From assembly GCA_023213395.1 (NCBI GenBank), contig CM041465.1:18104001-18168000 (forward strand): 64,000 nt of DNA, read 5' to 3'. The number at the start of each line of letters is the position of its first letter. Position 1 is the stretch's first letter. The notes under the pieces are model-generated. The model had not been told where the DNA came from and searched no databases. It worked only from the letters and a program-made list of their open reading frames with translations. Shown one piece after another: positions 11,599 through 24,639 of this stretch. This DNA comes from Cycas panzhihuaensis (lineage: Eukaryota; Cycadophyta). Both the position numbers and the translations under genes were made by a program.

Positions 11599-12896
11599 AT
11601 GGCACTTATGCCAAGTACAACCACCTGTGTACCAATTCCAGTATTAACCGGCTCTAATTATGCTGACTAGAAAAATAGAATATCCCATCAACTTAAACAA
11701 CAAAAGATATGGCGATATGTCACAGGTGAGTTCCAAAAACCTAAAGATGAAACATCATAAGCTTATATTGTCTATCTAATGAACTGTGATGGAGCCCTAA
11801 GCACCATCCTATCTTCCTTCTCTCCAAATATTAGTAGGCAGTTCTCTAAAATAGATGATCTACCCACTATTTGGAAAACTCTTAAGGAAAAATATGATAG
11901 GGTTGACACACAATAGTTAGCTATGCCAGAACAATAAAGGTATAATCTAAATTATGAAGATTTTCCTAAAGTTGAAGATTTTTTATCAAAACTTCAACTT
12001 ATTAATAAAGATCTAACAAACTGTATTAAATCTTCTACAAAAGATGATGATAAAGTTATCATTACAACACATGCAAAAGACAACGATACACTTGTTCGTC
12101 TTGCAATTAATAAACTTCCTAAATAATTTAATCTTTTTAAAACTGGAAGATAACAAGCAGGACATCTATGCATTACTTTTGATCAATTAATAAATCAACT
12201 TATTGAACATCAAAATATGTTGATTCATATGGGAAAAATAAAAGATCCTTCCCAGGCTCTTTTTTCCAAATCAGTTAATAAATCCAAACAACAAAATAGT
12301 CATCATCATCATTCCAAGTTCCAAAATCCTCATAGGAATTCATTTACATAAAATAATTCTATCATAATCCTAAATATTTTGGATTAACTAAATCACATAA
12401 TATTTCTAAATAGTCATTCCTAAAAAGGAATACTATCAATACTAATCCTAAACAAAATATCAGCTATGCTTACTACCATAAAAAAGGGCATACCATTGAT
12501 ATATGTAGGAATAGGATTGCCTCTGAAGCCTGGAAAGCTTCGAAAGGAATTCAATCATGATCTCACAATTCTAATCATTCTCTAACTGCTACTATAGCAT
12601 CTTTTTCAGTACTAAATACTGAATCACTATCTTGGATTCTCAATTTAGGTGCTTCCCATCACATGACGATACACTAAGAATATCTTGTTTCTTATCAATA
12701 TGATTTAAATTCTGAAGAAGAAATTTCATTTAGAAGTGGAACCCAACTTAAAGTCAAAGGAATTGGTGATGTTACTTTGAAAGATGATTTAATAAAAGAC
12801 ATATTCTATGTTTCAGGTTTGTTACCCAACCTTCTCTCAGTATATCAAATCTTCCAAAAAGATCTCATTGTAGAATTCTGGAAAGAAATTTATTAT
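11599..12896 (+). pseudogene. Copia gag-protease of D (5' part)
   Basis: ATG 11599 begins a gag with VPIPVLTGSNYADW and IWRYVTGEFQKPKDE, the usual Copia gag opening (substrate-like 'L.G.NY..W' motif). It continues through a Gln/Ser/His-rich linker (about 12290) to a decayed zinc knuckle near 12470 (YAYYHKKGHTIDIC). Protease lies at about 12630-12850: the active-site triad region is read as ILNLGASHHM, where DSG has become NLG, and it is followed by VSGLLPNLLSV. The frame breaks off at the ATTAT target of element F and resumes at 21315. Several stops are present. The family differs from E/F by gag sequence and LTR. Confidence 0.88.
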
Positions 12897-13230
12897 TGAT
12901 GGAGCCGGAGGAGTAGAGCAGGACATCATAACGCTTTCATCTTGAGTACAAGGACAATTTCCAATAGAATGGCGGTGTTAATAAACACCAGGGAGGTATT
13001 CCCAACCCTTAAATAGAGAATTCCAGGAGGCATCGGGCGCCATCACCCTAGCTACATAACAATTAAGGTTAGTTTAAAAAATATTAAAATAAATAACGGT
13101 GATACGTACCTCAAATGAGTGGTCAGTCTGAGCGGCTATTGAACGGCTCAAGGTGCCCTAGGGGCCCTCAAAGGCGGCTTTAAGGGGCCCTAAGCACTCT
13201 AGTGCACATACATTGGGATTATTCCCAACA
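12897..13230 (-). repeat. 3' LTR of F
   Basis: On the minus strand it starts TGTTGGGAATAATCCC and ends CTCCATCA. It is preceded by a polypurine tract (13231-13244 on the plus strand, TTATGGGGGAGAA on the minus). Confidence 0.95.
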
Positions 13231-13232
13231 TT

Positions 13233-16200
13233 CTCCCCCATAAGCCCAATGTGTATGACTCCTAAATCATCTCTGAATTTCTCAAACTTGATTTTTCCCA
13301 AGGCCTTTGTAAAAATATCCGCTGTTTGATCTTCGGTGCTACAATAAGTCAACTCTATCTCTTCTGCTTGTACAAGTTCCTGGATGAAGTGGTATTGAGT
13401 TTCAATGTACTTTGTTCTGCCATGGAATACTGAATTTTTTGTCATTTGAATAGCGCTCTGATTATCACACTAAATTTTAGTGGGACCTTGCTGTTTAATT
13501 TGAAAATCTTGTAAGAGTCTTCTTAACCAGATTGATTCACAGGCTCCTAACATCATGCGCTTTATATTACCTTGATTGTGGATAAGGAAACAGTATTTTG
13601 TTTCTTTGTACTCCAAGCTACTGTTGCTGATCCCATACTAAATGCATAACCTAAGGTAGATTTTCTATCATCGACATCACCAACCATCAATCAGAGTAAC
13701 CAGTTAACTGAAACTCAGATGTAGGTTTGTAGTATAACCCAAAGTCTGAAGTCCCTTTAAGATATCTGAGGATTCTTTTAGCAGCTTGCCAATGAGATGT
13801 CTTTGGGTCTTGCATAAATCTAGATACAACACTTACAGAATATGTTATATCAGGTCGAATAAAGGTTAAATAAAGTAGGCTGCCAATCAGTTGTCTATAG
13901 TGAGTGGGATCAACTGAAGTTGAGTCATCTGTCTTAGAGAGTTTAATTCTAATTTCTGCTGGTATTGATAATGGTTTACAGTTTGTCATATTAAATCTTT
14001 GTAGAAGGTCTAATATATATTTACATTGAGAGATAAATATTCCTTGTTTATCTTGCCACACTTCCAATCCTAGGAAGTAGTGCATAAGACCTAAGTCTGT
14101 CATTTCAAATTCCTTACACATAGCTTCTTTAAATTGACTTAAAAGTTGGGAGTCATTTCCGGTATAAATTAAGTCATCTACGTAAAGTCCTATGATCAAT
14201 ATCGAATTTCCTTTAATTTTAGTGTATAGGTTTGGATCTGCTTGAGATCTTTCAAACCCTTGATCTTTAAGATATGTGTTGATACGGGAATACCAAGCCC
14301 TAGGTGCTTGTTTTAGACCATATAACGCTTTCTTTAACTTGTACACTTTGTTTTCTTCCCCCCTGACTTCAAAACCAAGGGGTTGAGAGACATAGATATC
14401 TTCTTGGATATAACCATTTAAGAAAGCACTTTTTACATCCATTTGATAAACAGGCCAACTCATTTGGGCGGCTAAACTTATTATCATGCGAACTGATTCC
14501 ATCCTAGCAACTGGGGTAAATGTTTCGGTATAGTCTATACCTTCTCTTTGGGCATATCCTTTTGCATCTAAACGAGCTTTATATTTATCAATTGATCCAT
14601 CAGAGTGGAACTTAGTCTTATAGACCCATTTGGTTCCAATGGCTTTCTTCCTTGGTGGTAAGTCTACAAGTTCTCAAGTATCATTTTTAATGATAGATTT
14701 ATATTCCTCTTGCATGGCTTTTTGCCAACACTCATGTTGATAAGCCTCACCAAAGGTTTGAGGCTCATGACTTTCGAGTAACTTACTCATTAGAGCAAAG
14801 TTAACTTTGTGTGAACGTGTAGATCTTCGATTGTTATCCAATATATTTCCTAAGTCATGGTTGCATTGAACCCATTTGGGTAGTGGTTGTGATGGTAGTT
14901 GAGGTGATGTTGTTTCCCTAGCAGTTTCCAGAGAGTTTCTCCACATAGGAGGCACATATGTAGATGTATTTGATGCATTAAACTTAATGGTAATATCCGT
15001 CTGTTATTCGTGATTATTTTGATAGTAGGTGTCTTCTTGAAATTTGACATCCCTACTTAGTATAACTTTTCAGGATTTTGGATCATAAACTTTATAAGAT
15101 TTTGATGATTCACTATATCTAATAAAGATACATTTTACACTATGATCATCTAATTTGGTTCTTCTTTGTTCAAGAATATGGGCATAGGCTAAACAACCAA
15201 ATACCTTAAGGTGACGGATACTAGGTTTATAACTGTCCATGCTTCTTCTGGTGTCTTCCACCTAACTGCTTTTGTAGAACATCGATTAAGTAAGTAGACT
15301 GCGGTATGGACTGCTTCAGCCCAAAATTCATGGCCTAAGTTTTTATCTTTAAGCATACAGCATGCCATTTCTACGATAGTTCTGTTTTTCCTTTCAGCTA
15401 CACCATTTTGTTGTGGGGTGTAGGGGTTGGTATGTTGTCACCTAATTCCATGTTGGATACAGTAATCCTTGAAGATATTAGAGGTAAATTCTCCCCCATT
15501 ATCTGATCTTAAGGAGAGGATATGATATCCACTTTGTCGCTCAACGAAGGTTTTGAAGTCAACAAAGTGGTCGAAAGCATCAAATTTGTATTTGAGAAAG
15601 AATACCCAAGTCTTTCTTGTAAAGTCATCAATAAATATAAGGAAATACTTGGCACCGCTATGAGGGAGTGGCCATTGGGCCACAAATATCTGTGTATACA
15701 AGTTGAAGAGGGGCAGATGCCCGATGGCTAAAATCTGGAAAACTTTCTCTATGATGTTTTCCAAGAAGGCATCCCTCACACAACTCTTTATTAACATTAA
15801 TAGGGGGCAAGCCATTAACCATATCTAATCTTTTCATAAGGGCTAAACTGGTATAATTAAGATGACCGAAACGTCGATGCCATAGGTCACTATCCATAGT
15901 ATTTATGGTTCTAAGGGCATAAGTATCTGAGGGGGTGATAGTAAGTTTAAATAAACGATCTTTAGTCATGATACCCCTAGCAACAATAGCTTCATTTTGT
16001 CATTTGTCTTTAATGACATATTCGCCGTTGTCAAAAATTATTTTATAATCTTGTCCCATCATCTGTCCTACCGATAGTAAGTTTTTCCTTAAAGCAGGGA
16101 CATAGAGAACATCATTTAAATATTTATATTCACCACTATCAGTCAATAAGGCAATGTTACCTTTTCCAATCGATTGGTGAGAAGTGTTGTCTCTAAACAT

Positions 16201-17469
16201 AATAGACCCTTTCTTATTTGTATTCAAAGTTTGAAATAATTGTTCTGTATGGGTCATGTGGGTGGAACAACCGGAATCAATGTACCAACTATCATCCTCT
16301 TCTTCCTGGTTTGAAAAACTAGATAGAAATAACCTATTGTTGATTTTAGATTCTGATGTATTTGGTACATGTCCTCTAGAGGGTGGTCCATGTTTTGAAA
16401 AACACTTATCTTCAGTGTGACCATTTCTACGACAATAAGTGCAATATAGTTGATCTCTTTTTCCATAACTAAGATTTTGATTCCTTGGGGGAGAGCGATC
16501 AAAGTTGAGATGTCTCCCCCTTTCCTCATAGAATTGAGTATGATTATTTCTTGGTTGGTCATGATAGTTTTGAGGTGTTCTAGAAGGTTGTGGGTTCCCA
16601 TGACAATGTGGACAACAAGAATGATTATCAACTTGTCTTCGTTGGTTAGGGTTTCTTTGAGTGTTCGAATGTCTTGGAGAGTTTTCATGTTGTGGGGGTC
16701 GTCCTTGTCTATTATGAGGAGCTTGGTATCGTGGAGGATTTTGTCTAGGTTCATTTCTAGGATTTTCATCTTTTCTCCTTAAAGGAGATGCGTTTTGTTT
16801 TGAGGTGCCATCTTGAGGGTTAGGTTGAATGTTGGCCTTTGTAGCAAAGGCATGTTCTAAAGTTTTATTGGTAGCTTGTTGCTCTTCTATGGATATGAGC
16901 ATAGCAGTAAGTTGTTCTATTTTGAGGGTACTTAGGTCTTTAGATATACTAATACTAGTAGCTACCATTTCAAAGCGTCTAACCGCTCCTACACATCGAA
17001 GGATTCGTTCAACTACTCTTTGTTTGGTTAAGGTATCCCCAAGGGACCTCATTTGGTTAACTATATCTTGAATCTTGGTCATAAATTCAGTTATTGATTC
17101 ATGAGGCATCATACGTAAATTTTCGAACTTACTTCTTAAGTTTTGTAGTTTAGAGGACGCGGCCCCTTCGTATATAAGCTGTAAAGTATCCCAGGCCTCT
17201 TTAGACTTAATGGATTCACTAACTCGTGGGAAAACATGATCTTCCAAAGTGCAAAAAATAAGAGCTAATGCTTCATTATCTTTTTTGACATTTTCTTTGT
17301 TTGTAGCTTTTTCAGTATCAGTTGGATTTGATCCTAAGTCATTGTAACCGGTTCTTACTATATCCCACATCTCGTTTGCTATGAGGATGGGCCTCATCCT
17401 CCTACTCCAGTTAAGAAAATTATTTCCATCAAATTTAGGAATAATCATATTCCCAAAACTAGACGTCAT
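13233..17469 (-). pseudogene. Copia gag-pol polyprotein of F
   Basis: From ATG 17469 the gag reads FDGNNFLNWSRRMRP..LIANEMWDIV. A long Asn/Gln/Pro-rich linker leads to a complete CCHC zinc knuckle (CTYCRRNGHTEDKC, near 16440). Protease (WYIDSGCSTHM, near 16280) retains its Asp. A first stop falls at 16000, after 489 codons. Integrase has the HHCC segment (FGHLNYTSLALMK..CEGCLLGKHHRESF), LVYTDICGPM, then a frameshift near 15660 and FIDDFTRKTWVFFLKY, LRSDNGGEF and TPQQNGV. RT runs from about 14660 to 13900 with MDVKSAFLNGYIQEDIYVSQ, ALYGLKQAPRAWY and the intact catalytic LYVDDLIY. RNase H ends at ADIFTKALGKIKFEKF near 13290. Five to seven disruptions make F inactive, but it is the best preserved Copia here and the reference for reading E. 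Several plus-strand ORFs across it are shadows. Confidence 0.93.
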
Positions 17470-20400
17470 TTTAAATTAAAGTTGTATAAAATGTGATAAA
17501 TGCAATAACAAAATATTTGAATGTAGAAAATTTGAAAGAACTTAAATGAAAGAAATTATTTCCAAATATATATCCCAAGGTTTTCAAAGTGTGAACAAAT
17601 GAACTAGGACCTAGAAAGGCTACTAGGCTCTAAGTTTATGTTTCTCCTGGGGCAACCTTCGGTTGCTATTCTGTCAATGGCGCCTGCCTATAGATGGAAA
17701 AACAGGGACCGTTTATACTGGTACGAAGCGCTAGGCTCTATATACCTCAGTACGTGGGCTGCTAAGAAGGCTTTGACACCCCCCTGAATTGTTGGTCCAC
17801 CTGTGCCGGATTTATGCCTAACGACAGATCTACCGGTGAAGGTTCTCGAACCAAGGCACTCACCCTCTCTAGGTCTAGCCTTGGTCTCCAAACACCATGA
17901 AATGAAAAGGTTCTGCACCTCAGCCTGCCACCGTATACACCTGATAGCTAATGGCTGTCCTCATCCAATATGAGTAAGCCGATTAGCGTGTGCGGGGTGG
18001 TAATTTCAGGGGTCCTAACCGTTCCCCTTGCAAGGCTGGAAAAAAGTGTGGTTCAATTCAGAATTATCTTATTTAATGTGGAAACTAATCTATTTAGCAA
18101 TGTGGTCTTGCTTAGAAAAAGAAAAATTCCTTTGATAACAAAAAAAATGCTCTAAGCAAGATGAAATAAAAACTTTTACAGAAACTCTTTTTGCTTTTTT
18201 TTCAAAAAAAATATAATGTCCTTCAAACAAATGTAATATGCTTTTGAAAAGAAATGCAATTTTCCTTTTATAAGTGCAAGAAAGATGATATTTTTCAAAA
18301 ACTTTGATACACTTTTAAAGTATAATGATCAATAAGAGAGTAATGATGTGATTGAAAGCAAACTTAAAAAAAAATTTCACTTATGCAAGACTTGGAATAA
18401 ACTTTTGAGAATAAATAGTTTTCAAAAAGATGCCAATTTCTCAAATGAGTAATATAAATCTTCAATGTAAAAAAAACTTTTTATGTAAGAACAACTTTTC
18501 TTTGAGAAAAAATATATATAGCCTTATAAACAAATGCTGGTTCAAATCAATGTAAAATACTTGTAAAAAGATCAAGTAGAAACTTTGAGTAAACAATGAA
18601 ATATGAACTAGAATTTTCTTCAAAATTTTGAAAGAAGATAAGCTTATTAGGATGTACGTATATGCTCAACTTTAACAGATTGAAAACTATATTGAATAAT
18701 GTCAGAATAACTTAAAATTTTACCAATATGTAGATTGATGAGATGTGAATTCAGTGAAATAAACGGTTTTGAAAATGGGTACCAATAAATCACAATTTGA
18801 ATAATGTAAATATATGGACCTCCTTATGGAGCCTAACAAGAGCAGGGTAGGCAAAAATTGCATAAAAATACTAATTAACCTTTAGGAAAGGTTGAACAAA
18901 TGATCAAATATTATTTATGAAGTAATCAATATTCTTTCAATTGAAAAATTTTGAAAAATATATTAAAAAAGTGTAACAAAACAACAGATTTAGGGCAATA
19001 AGATACCTCAACTTTGACTAATTTGAAATATAAGAAAATTGTGTCAAAATATATAGAAAAATATGTCAAAATGAAGAGAAATGAGTCAGCTTCCCAACGA
19101 AGCTAACGGAATTGAAATCTGATAAAAAATGCAAAAGTTATAGTGAAAAATGTAACAAGTGTCTTTATGTCTTTATGGAGAATGTTCAAGAAATAGGCAA
19201 AAACAACTAAATTTCTTATTTCAGTAATTAAAATATCAATGAAGATGAACTCAAAAATTGAAGTAAAAGGTGGGTATTAGAGTCTATACAATGTAGATCA
19301 CTATAGAGAAAATTTGAGCATAAAACAATTTACCAGAAATAAATGACAGCCAATTCTAAAACTGATTTTGTTAAAAATGTAAAAATTGCTGAAATTTGAA
19401 AGTGAATGTTAAAATGGTCGAAACAAAGGTCAAATGGGTACCAAATTGGTCTTATGACCAGTCGAAATCGGTGTATGGAAAATTTCTGATCTATTGGCGT
19501 AGGTTTCGTCTGAAACCGATGAGCCAGAGAGAAGTTATGGCCACAAAAGCGCCAATAACTCTATAAAAAATAAATTAAAAAAAAAAAAATAAGGTTTAAA
19601 ATTAAAAAACACTTCTTAAAAAATGTGTCTGAAGAGGGACTGAGCTGGGATTGAACCCAAGACCATTCAGATAACAGAAACCTCTGATGCTAGGAGGGTG
19701 AACTCGCTCGTCGAGTTAAAAAGTACAACTTAATATATAAATGCTGCGCTATATATAAAACAAATGTAATCAAAAGCAATATGCCAACGCAAATATATAA
19801 CAAATGTAATGCGATCAATATGCCAACGCAAAAGCAATATGCAAATATATATAACATATGAATATGAAGGCGGCGATTAATATGCCAACGCACAATTATT
19901 AATATGAACGCACAATAAATGGGGTTTCAACAACGCACAAAGGCGATTTATAATTAATCAACAGAACAGTTTGATTTATAATCAATCAACGGAACAGTCC
20001 AAAGGCGATTTATAATCAATCAACAGAACAGTCCGATTTATAACCAATGAATGTAATAAATTGCGTGGCGATTTAATGAACGAAAAATCAAACGCAATGA
20101 ATAATAAACGTTAAATGAATATAAATTTAAACGAATAAATGCCGAATGAAATTAATAAATCCGGCGGTTGCCTTAGGCGGCCCAGATAGAAGGGATATGG
20201 CAGTCCAGACTGAACGAAATGCACAGGCGGGCAGTCCAGACGGAAGGGATATGCACGGAGAGGCGCGAGGTGCTTCTTAACGTGATACAGCGCAGGAACG
20301 GAGGGGGCGAGGCGATATGGCTTCTCAGAGCGAGACAGAGAGCAGAAAGGAGATGCACAAAGAGGACACAAGATTTGTAGGGCAAGGGATATGCATGCAA

Positions 20401-20961
20401 AAATAGCTCAGGATAGGTGAGGCGCAGAGGCCAGATGGAGCGAGGAATAGAGGGGCGATGGAGATGCAGAGGTCTAAAGAACAGAAGGTGATCTTAAGCT
20501 GAGAGCAAATACAAAAAATGGATAGTGTATGGCTAATGCAACGAGCCAACGGAGACAGAAATGGGGGCCAAATCAATGCAATAACAACGAGAGGATGCAC
20601 AGAAAGAACAGGTATAAAGCAAGTAATGAATAATATAATGGTAGAGATAATATATGGAAAAATAGACAATGAATCTGAAGACAGCTATTAATCCAGTACA
20701 GAAGATCAAAGTACAAAGTAAAAGGCGTATATCAAAATATTTATTTATTTATATGTTAAAAAAAATAAAAGGAAACGAAGAACCTGGTTCCCGTATGGAG
20801 TGCAAACTTCTGAGCGGGAGAACTTCCTTCACAATGGATGAAATTCAGATCCGTCTTCTCCAGCGGATAGGTGAGCTCGCCAGAATCTCAACAAGTAGTC
20901 ATATAGATATGTTTCGCCAGACGATTGAGCAACTAAAACTAGAAAATAGACAATAGTATCA
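17470..20961 (-). other. long leader of F
   Basis: About 3.5 kb between PBS and gag, as in E. It contains a GC-richer block shared with E (17640-18010, with a 76-codon open stretch at 17688-17918), AT-rich filler, a minisatellite (19750-20060) and a pyrimidine-rich minus-strand region (20110-20660) whose open frames have no recognisable domain. I see no accessory protein that can be supported. Confidence 0.6.
19750..20060. repeat. two adjacent tandem-repeat tracts in the F leader
   Basis: 19770-19905 repeats 'caatatgccaacgca' at least three to four times with 'aaatatataacaaatgtaat' between copies. 19935-20055 repeats 'gatttataatcaatcaac' followed by ggaacagtcc/agaacagtcc four times, alternating with and without an 'aaaggc' prefix (units of about 28 and 34 bp). 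Replication slippage is the likely cause. Confidence 0.8.
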
Positions 20962-20978
20962 CCGTGGCTCTGATACCA
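20962..20978 (-). promoter_or_regulatory. primer binding site of F
   Basis: Minus strand TGGTATCAGAGCCACGG, two bases inside the 5' LTR end, matches initiator-Met tRNA. Confidence 0.93.
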
Positions 20979-20980
20979 AA

Positions 20981-21314
20981 TGATGGAGCCAGAGGAGCAG
21001 AGCAGGACATCATAACGCTTTCATCTTGAGTACAACGGTAATTTCCAATAGAATGGCGGTGTTAATAAACACCAGGGAGGTATTCTCAACCCTTAAATAG
21101 AGAATTCGGGGAGGCGTCGGGCGCCATCACCCTAGCTGCACAACAATTAAGGTTAGTTTAAAAAATATTAAAATAAATAACGGTGATACGTACCTCAAAT
21201 GAGTGGTCGGTCCGAGCGGCTATTGAACGGCTCAAGGTGCCCTAAGGGCCCTCAAAGGTGGCTTTGAGGGGCCCTAAGCGCTCTGGTGCACATACATTGG
21301 GATTATTCTTAACA
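20981..21314 (-). repeat. 5' LTR of F
   Basis: Same TG..CA ends as 12897-13230, about 94% identical by eye, followed by the target duplication ATTAT. Confidence 0.95.
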
Positions 21315-24200
21315 ATTATCAAACAACTAACAAATAACTTTAAAGTAATCGCTTTAGGACCTATCGATAACAAAATAGGTCTTTATAGTTTAACTAGTCT
21401 TCAACATTTTAAATAAAAAACGTTTAGTGCTTTCATAACAAAATCTGACCTAATTAATAAGATTTGGCATGCTAGATTTAGTCATATAAGCTACGGAAAA
21501 CTCCAGTACCTAAGTAAGAATGAGATGGTTCATGGCTTATCTATATTAAAAACTGTCTATGGTGTTTGTGAAGCTTGTGTCATAAGCAAATATCATATGG
21601 ATCCTTTCCCAAAACACACAACCTTTTAAGCAAAAACTCCACTTAAACTTATTCATTTTGATATTTGTGATCTATTTCAAGTTCCTTCATACTCTGGATG
21701 CAGATATTTTGTTACATTTATTTATAACTTCTCAAGAAAATGTTAGGTATACATGTTAAAAACTAGAAGTCAAGTATTCAACATCTTTGTTGAATTTAAA
21801 ACCTTAGTTGAAAATTAAATAAATTCTAAAATCAAAATTTTCAGAATAAATAATGATAAAGAATACTTAAGCAATAATTTTACTGATTACTGTAAAAAAC
21901 ATAGAATACAGTTTTAGCATTTAGTAGCATACACTCCTCAACAAAATGGTGTTGTTGAATGCAAAAATTATACACTTGTTGAAATGACCAGATGTATATT
22001 GTACGCAAAAGGTCTTGATTTAAAGTTGTGGGTAGAAGCTATTGCTTCAACTATTTATTAAATCCTTTACCATGTAAATCTTTACAAAATATTACGCTTG
22101 AACAAAAATGGTCTAGATGTAAACCTTCTATTAAACACTTAAGAATCTTTAGAAGCATTGCTTGGGGACATGTTCCCAAAGAAAAATATCAGAAACTTGA
22201 TCTTAAAAGTTCTAAATATATCTTTGTTGGTTACAGTGAAGAAAGTAAAGCTTACAAACTTCTACATCTAACCATACATAAAATTATAATTCTATGTGAT
22301 GTTATATTTGATGAAGAAGACTCTTCATAAGAAACCTCTTATGTTGATCTACCAGTTAAAAATTTGTTAATAAATACTCACTTAGTTGATCCAAGTGACA
22401 TACAAGTTGATCCTGAATCAATTGAGACTTTATCCACTCAAGTTTAAAATTGAACTTGAAAAGAACCAACTAACTATACTCTAACTAGTCAGCCTACATC
22501 ACCTAAACATCAAACCAATAATAGCAAACAACCTATATGGGCTTAGAAAACTCTTTTTGATGCTTGTCCTATTGCTAGTAATCCTTTAGATACCAAAAGA
22601 ACCTGTTCCCAAAAACTCCAAGTAAAGTTTGCTTCAATGGATAAAGTCATGGCTAGTGATGATCCCAAAACCTTTAAACAAGCAAGTAACAACCCCATAT
22701 GGCAACAAGCCATACAAGTTGAAATAGATACTCTTAAAAAGAACTCAACTTGGGATTTAGTTACTTTACCTCTTGGAAAGAATGTGGTTAATTGTAAGTG
22801 GGTTTATAGAACTAAGTTTAATTCTAAAAGAGCAGTTAAAAAATACAAAGTTCATTTAGTCGTAAAAGGTTTCTCATAGATTAATAGAATTGATTACAAT
22901 GAAACCTTTACTCCAGTAGAAAAAATGAATACTGTTAGGACCATTTTGGCACTAGCAGCTAAATTTAGTTGGGAAATTCATCATATGGATGTTAAGAGTA
23001 CCTTTTTAAATGGTGATCTTAAGAAAGAAATCTATATGAGTCAACCACCTAGTTTTATTTATAATCCTAACCTCATTTGTAAATTAAGGAAATCTATTTA
23101 TGGCCTAAAACAAGCTCCTAGAGCTTAGTATACAAAAATTGATGACTATCTCACTCAAAATGGATACAATAAATGTATCGGTGATCTTAATCTTTATTTT
23201 AGACGTGAAAATGACAACATTACCATCTTAATCCTCTATGTAGATGATATAATTATTATTGGATCCTTACTCTCTAGTATTCATCAATTGAAATCAATTT
23301 TAATGAATAGATTTAAAATGCCTGATCTAGGTCTTTTACATCATTTTTTAGGATTACAAATCTATCAAACTGAATCTAAAATAATTATATCTCAACCTAA
23401 ATATATTTTACACTTAATTAAAAGATTTAACATGGAAAATGTAAAGCCAACTCCAAATCCTTTACAATCAAGTATAAAACTATCTTCTGATTGTCCCACA
23501 CTACTTTGTGATCCTACGACATATAGACAACTAATAGGCAGTCTTATTTATCTAACCCACATTGGTCTAGATATTTCTTATGTTATTGCTTTATGCTCAA
23601 GATATATGCAGACTCCTCACGAATATCATTGGAAAGCAGCTAAATAAATTTTTAGATATTTACAAGGTATTGTATTCTATGGCCTAACCTATAACTTGTG
23701 TGATATTAATCTAAAATTATTAAGTTATTCTGATTCAGATTAGGCATGGAATTCTAATGATCATAAATCTACAATTGGTTATGTTTTCTTTTTAGATTCA
23801 TCACCTATTATTTGGTCGAGCAAAAAGATGCAGGCTCTAGCATTATCAACAACAGAAGCTGAATATCGATCTCTTGTTGAAGCTAGTAAAGAATCACTAT
23901 GGATTAAATCCCTTTTAAGTGAGCTTGGTTTATTTTCTAACTCATCTATTAAACTTAATGTTGATAATCAAGGAGCCATATCTATTGCTACTAATCCTGT
24001 AACCCATTCAAGGACAAAACATATAGAATTACATTAGCATTTTATACGTAACCTTGTAAATGATGATATTATTTACTTGTCTTATTGTCCAATAGATGTA
24101 TAGATTATAGGTATCCTGACAAAGCCTTTGACAGAAATAAAGTTATTAAAGCTTAGAGATTTATTGAAGATAAAAGAAGTTTCCATCGAAGGGGGATCAA
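21315..24200 (+). pseudogene. Copia integrase-RT-RNase H of D (3' part)
   Basis: After F the polyprotein resumes with the GAG-pre-integrase zinc motif (IWHARFSHISYGKL..CEACVISK, 21470-21600). The integrase core follows: LIHFDICDLF, NNDKEYLS and PQQNGVVE, all three catalytic acidic positions visible. RT begins near 22640 (SFLNGDLKKEIYM-like block with MDVKSTFLNGD) and has KSIYGLKQAPRA and the intact catalytic LYVDDIIII near 23240. RNase H shows LSTTEAEYRSLVEASKE near 23850 and DNQGAISI at 23960. The polyprotein ends before the PPT at about 24200. Around fifteen in-frame stops occur, many at former Trp or Gln codons, but long stretches are intact. Confidence 0.92.
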
Positions 24201-24244
24201 TATGCTAAAGACCTTTTTATCATATATTGTACAAAACCTAACAT

Positions 24245-24254
24245 TAAAGGGGGA
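24245..24254 (+). promoter_or_regulatory. polypurine tract of D
   Basis: TAAAGGGGGA directly precedes the 3' LTR. Confidence 0.85.
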
Positions 24255-24634
24255 TGTTAGAAGTATTAATATTAGGTTTTAGTCACTTGATTATTAAAGT
24301 AGTTTTTTAATGGTTAATGTTATTAAAGCTAATATTTATTCAAATTATTTATGTAGGTCGTTGAAATGGACAACCACCTATTTCGACGAACATTTATCTC
24401 CTTAAAACTCTCCTCCAAGAATCTAGGAGGCTGGTCTAAATCTTATAGAGGTTTGGGTGGTATATTATGTGAATAATCTCTATAATAATAAATTAAAAAT
24501 TATGAGGTGGTTTTACTTCCCCTGAAGGGGTTTTCCACCTGCTAGACCTAATGTATATCTGTATGTATGATTATTGTACTTATTTTTTATTTTATTTTTT
24601 TAAGATTCATATGAAAGATGTAGGCTCTCCATCA
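24255..24634 (+). repeat. 3' LTR of D
   Basis: Same start (TGTTAGAAGTATTAAT) and end (CTCTCCATCA) as 9360-9740. The next five bases, AGAAT, match the left flank AGAAG at four of five positions. Confidence 0.95.
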
Positions 24635-24639
24635 AGAAT

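Larger units (their letters stand above)
12897..21314 (-). mobile_element. Ty1/Copia element F (innermost, youngest)
   Basis: Complete 8.4-kb element on the minus strand with 334-bp LTRs (12897-13230 and 20981-21314), flanked by the perfect duplication ATTAT (12892-12896, 21315-21319). By eye the LTRs differ at about 20 of 334 positions (about 6%), mostly transitions, the lowest value in the nest. The gag-protease frame is open for 489 codons. It lies in the middle of D's polyprotein and is the same family as the outermost element E, so this family was active before and after D arrived. Confidence 0.96.
9360..24634 (+). mobile_element. Ty1/Copia element D (middle of the nest)
   Basis: Complete element with LTRs at 9360-9740 (381 bp) and 24255-24634 (380 bp), PBS 9741-9757 and PPT 24245-24254. 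It is inserted in the integrase-RT spacer of E, flanked by AGAAG (9355-9359) and AGAAT (24635-24639). Without its own insert F it is about 6.9 kb. LTR divergence is about 10% by eye, between that of E and F. The leader carries an antisense polyubiquitin fragment. Its proteins differ clearly from E and F, so it is a second Copia family. Confidence 0.95.

Noticed and set aside
15522-15731. Plus-strand ORF of 69 codons
   Set aside because: Shadow of the integrase of F.
16450-17071. Plus-strand ORFs of 80-110 codons
   Set aside because: Shadows of the gag frame of element F on the minus strand.
19635-19720. tRNA-like stretch on the minus strand (GGTTCAATCC with flanking pairs)
   Set aside because: Only the T-arm half resembles a tRNA; no acceptor pairing or anticodon arm could be built. 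At most a SINE or tRNA relic.
20111-20669. Minus-strand ORFs of 75-114 codons rich in Ser, Pro, Leu, Ile
   Set aside because: Overlap in several frames over a pyrimidine-rich tract; no domain, no counterpart in E.
20669-20956. 95-codon plus-strand ORF next to the PBS of F
   Set aside because: Antisense to the element, absent from E, no recognisable domain.
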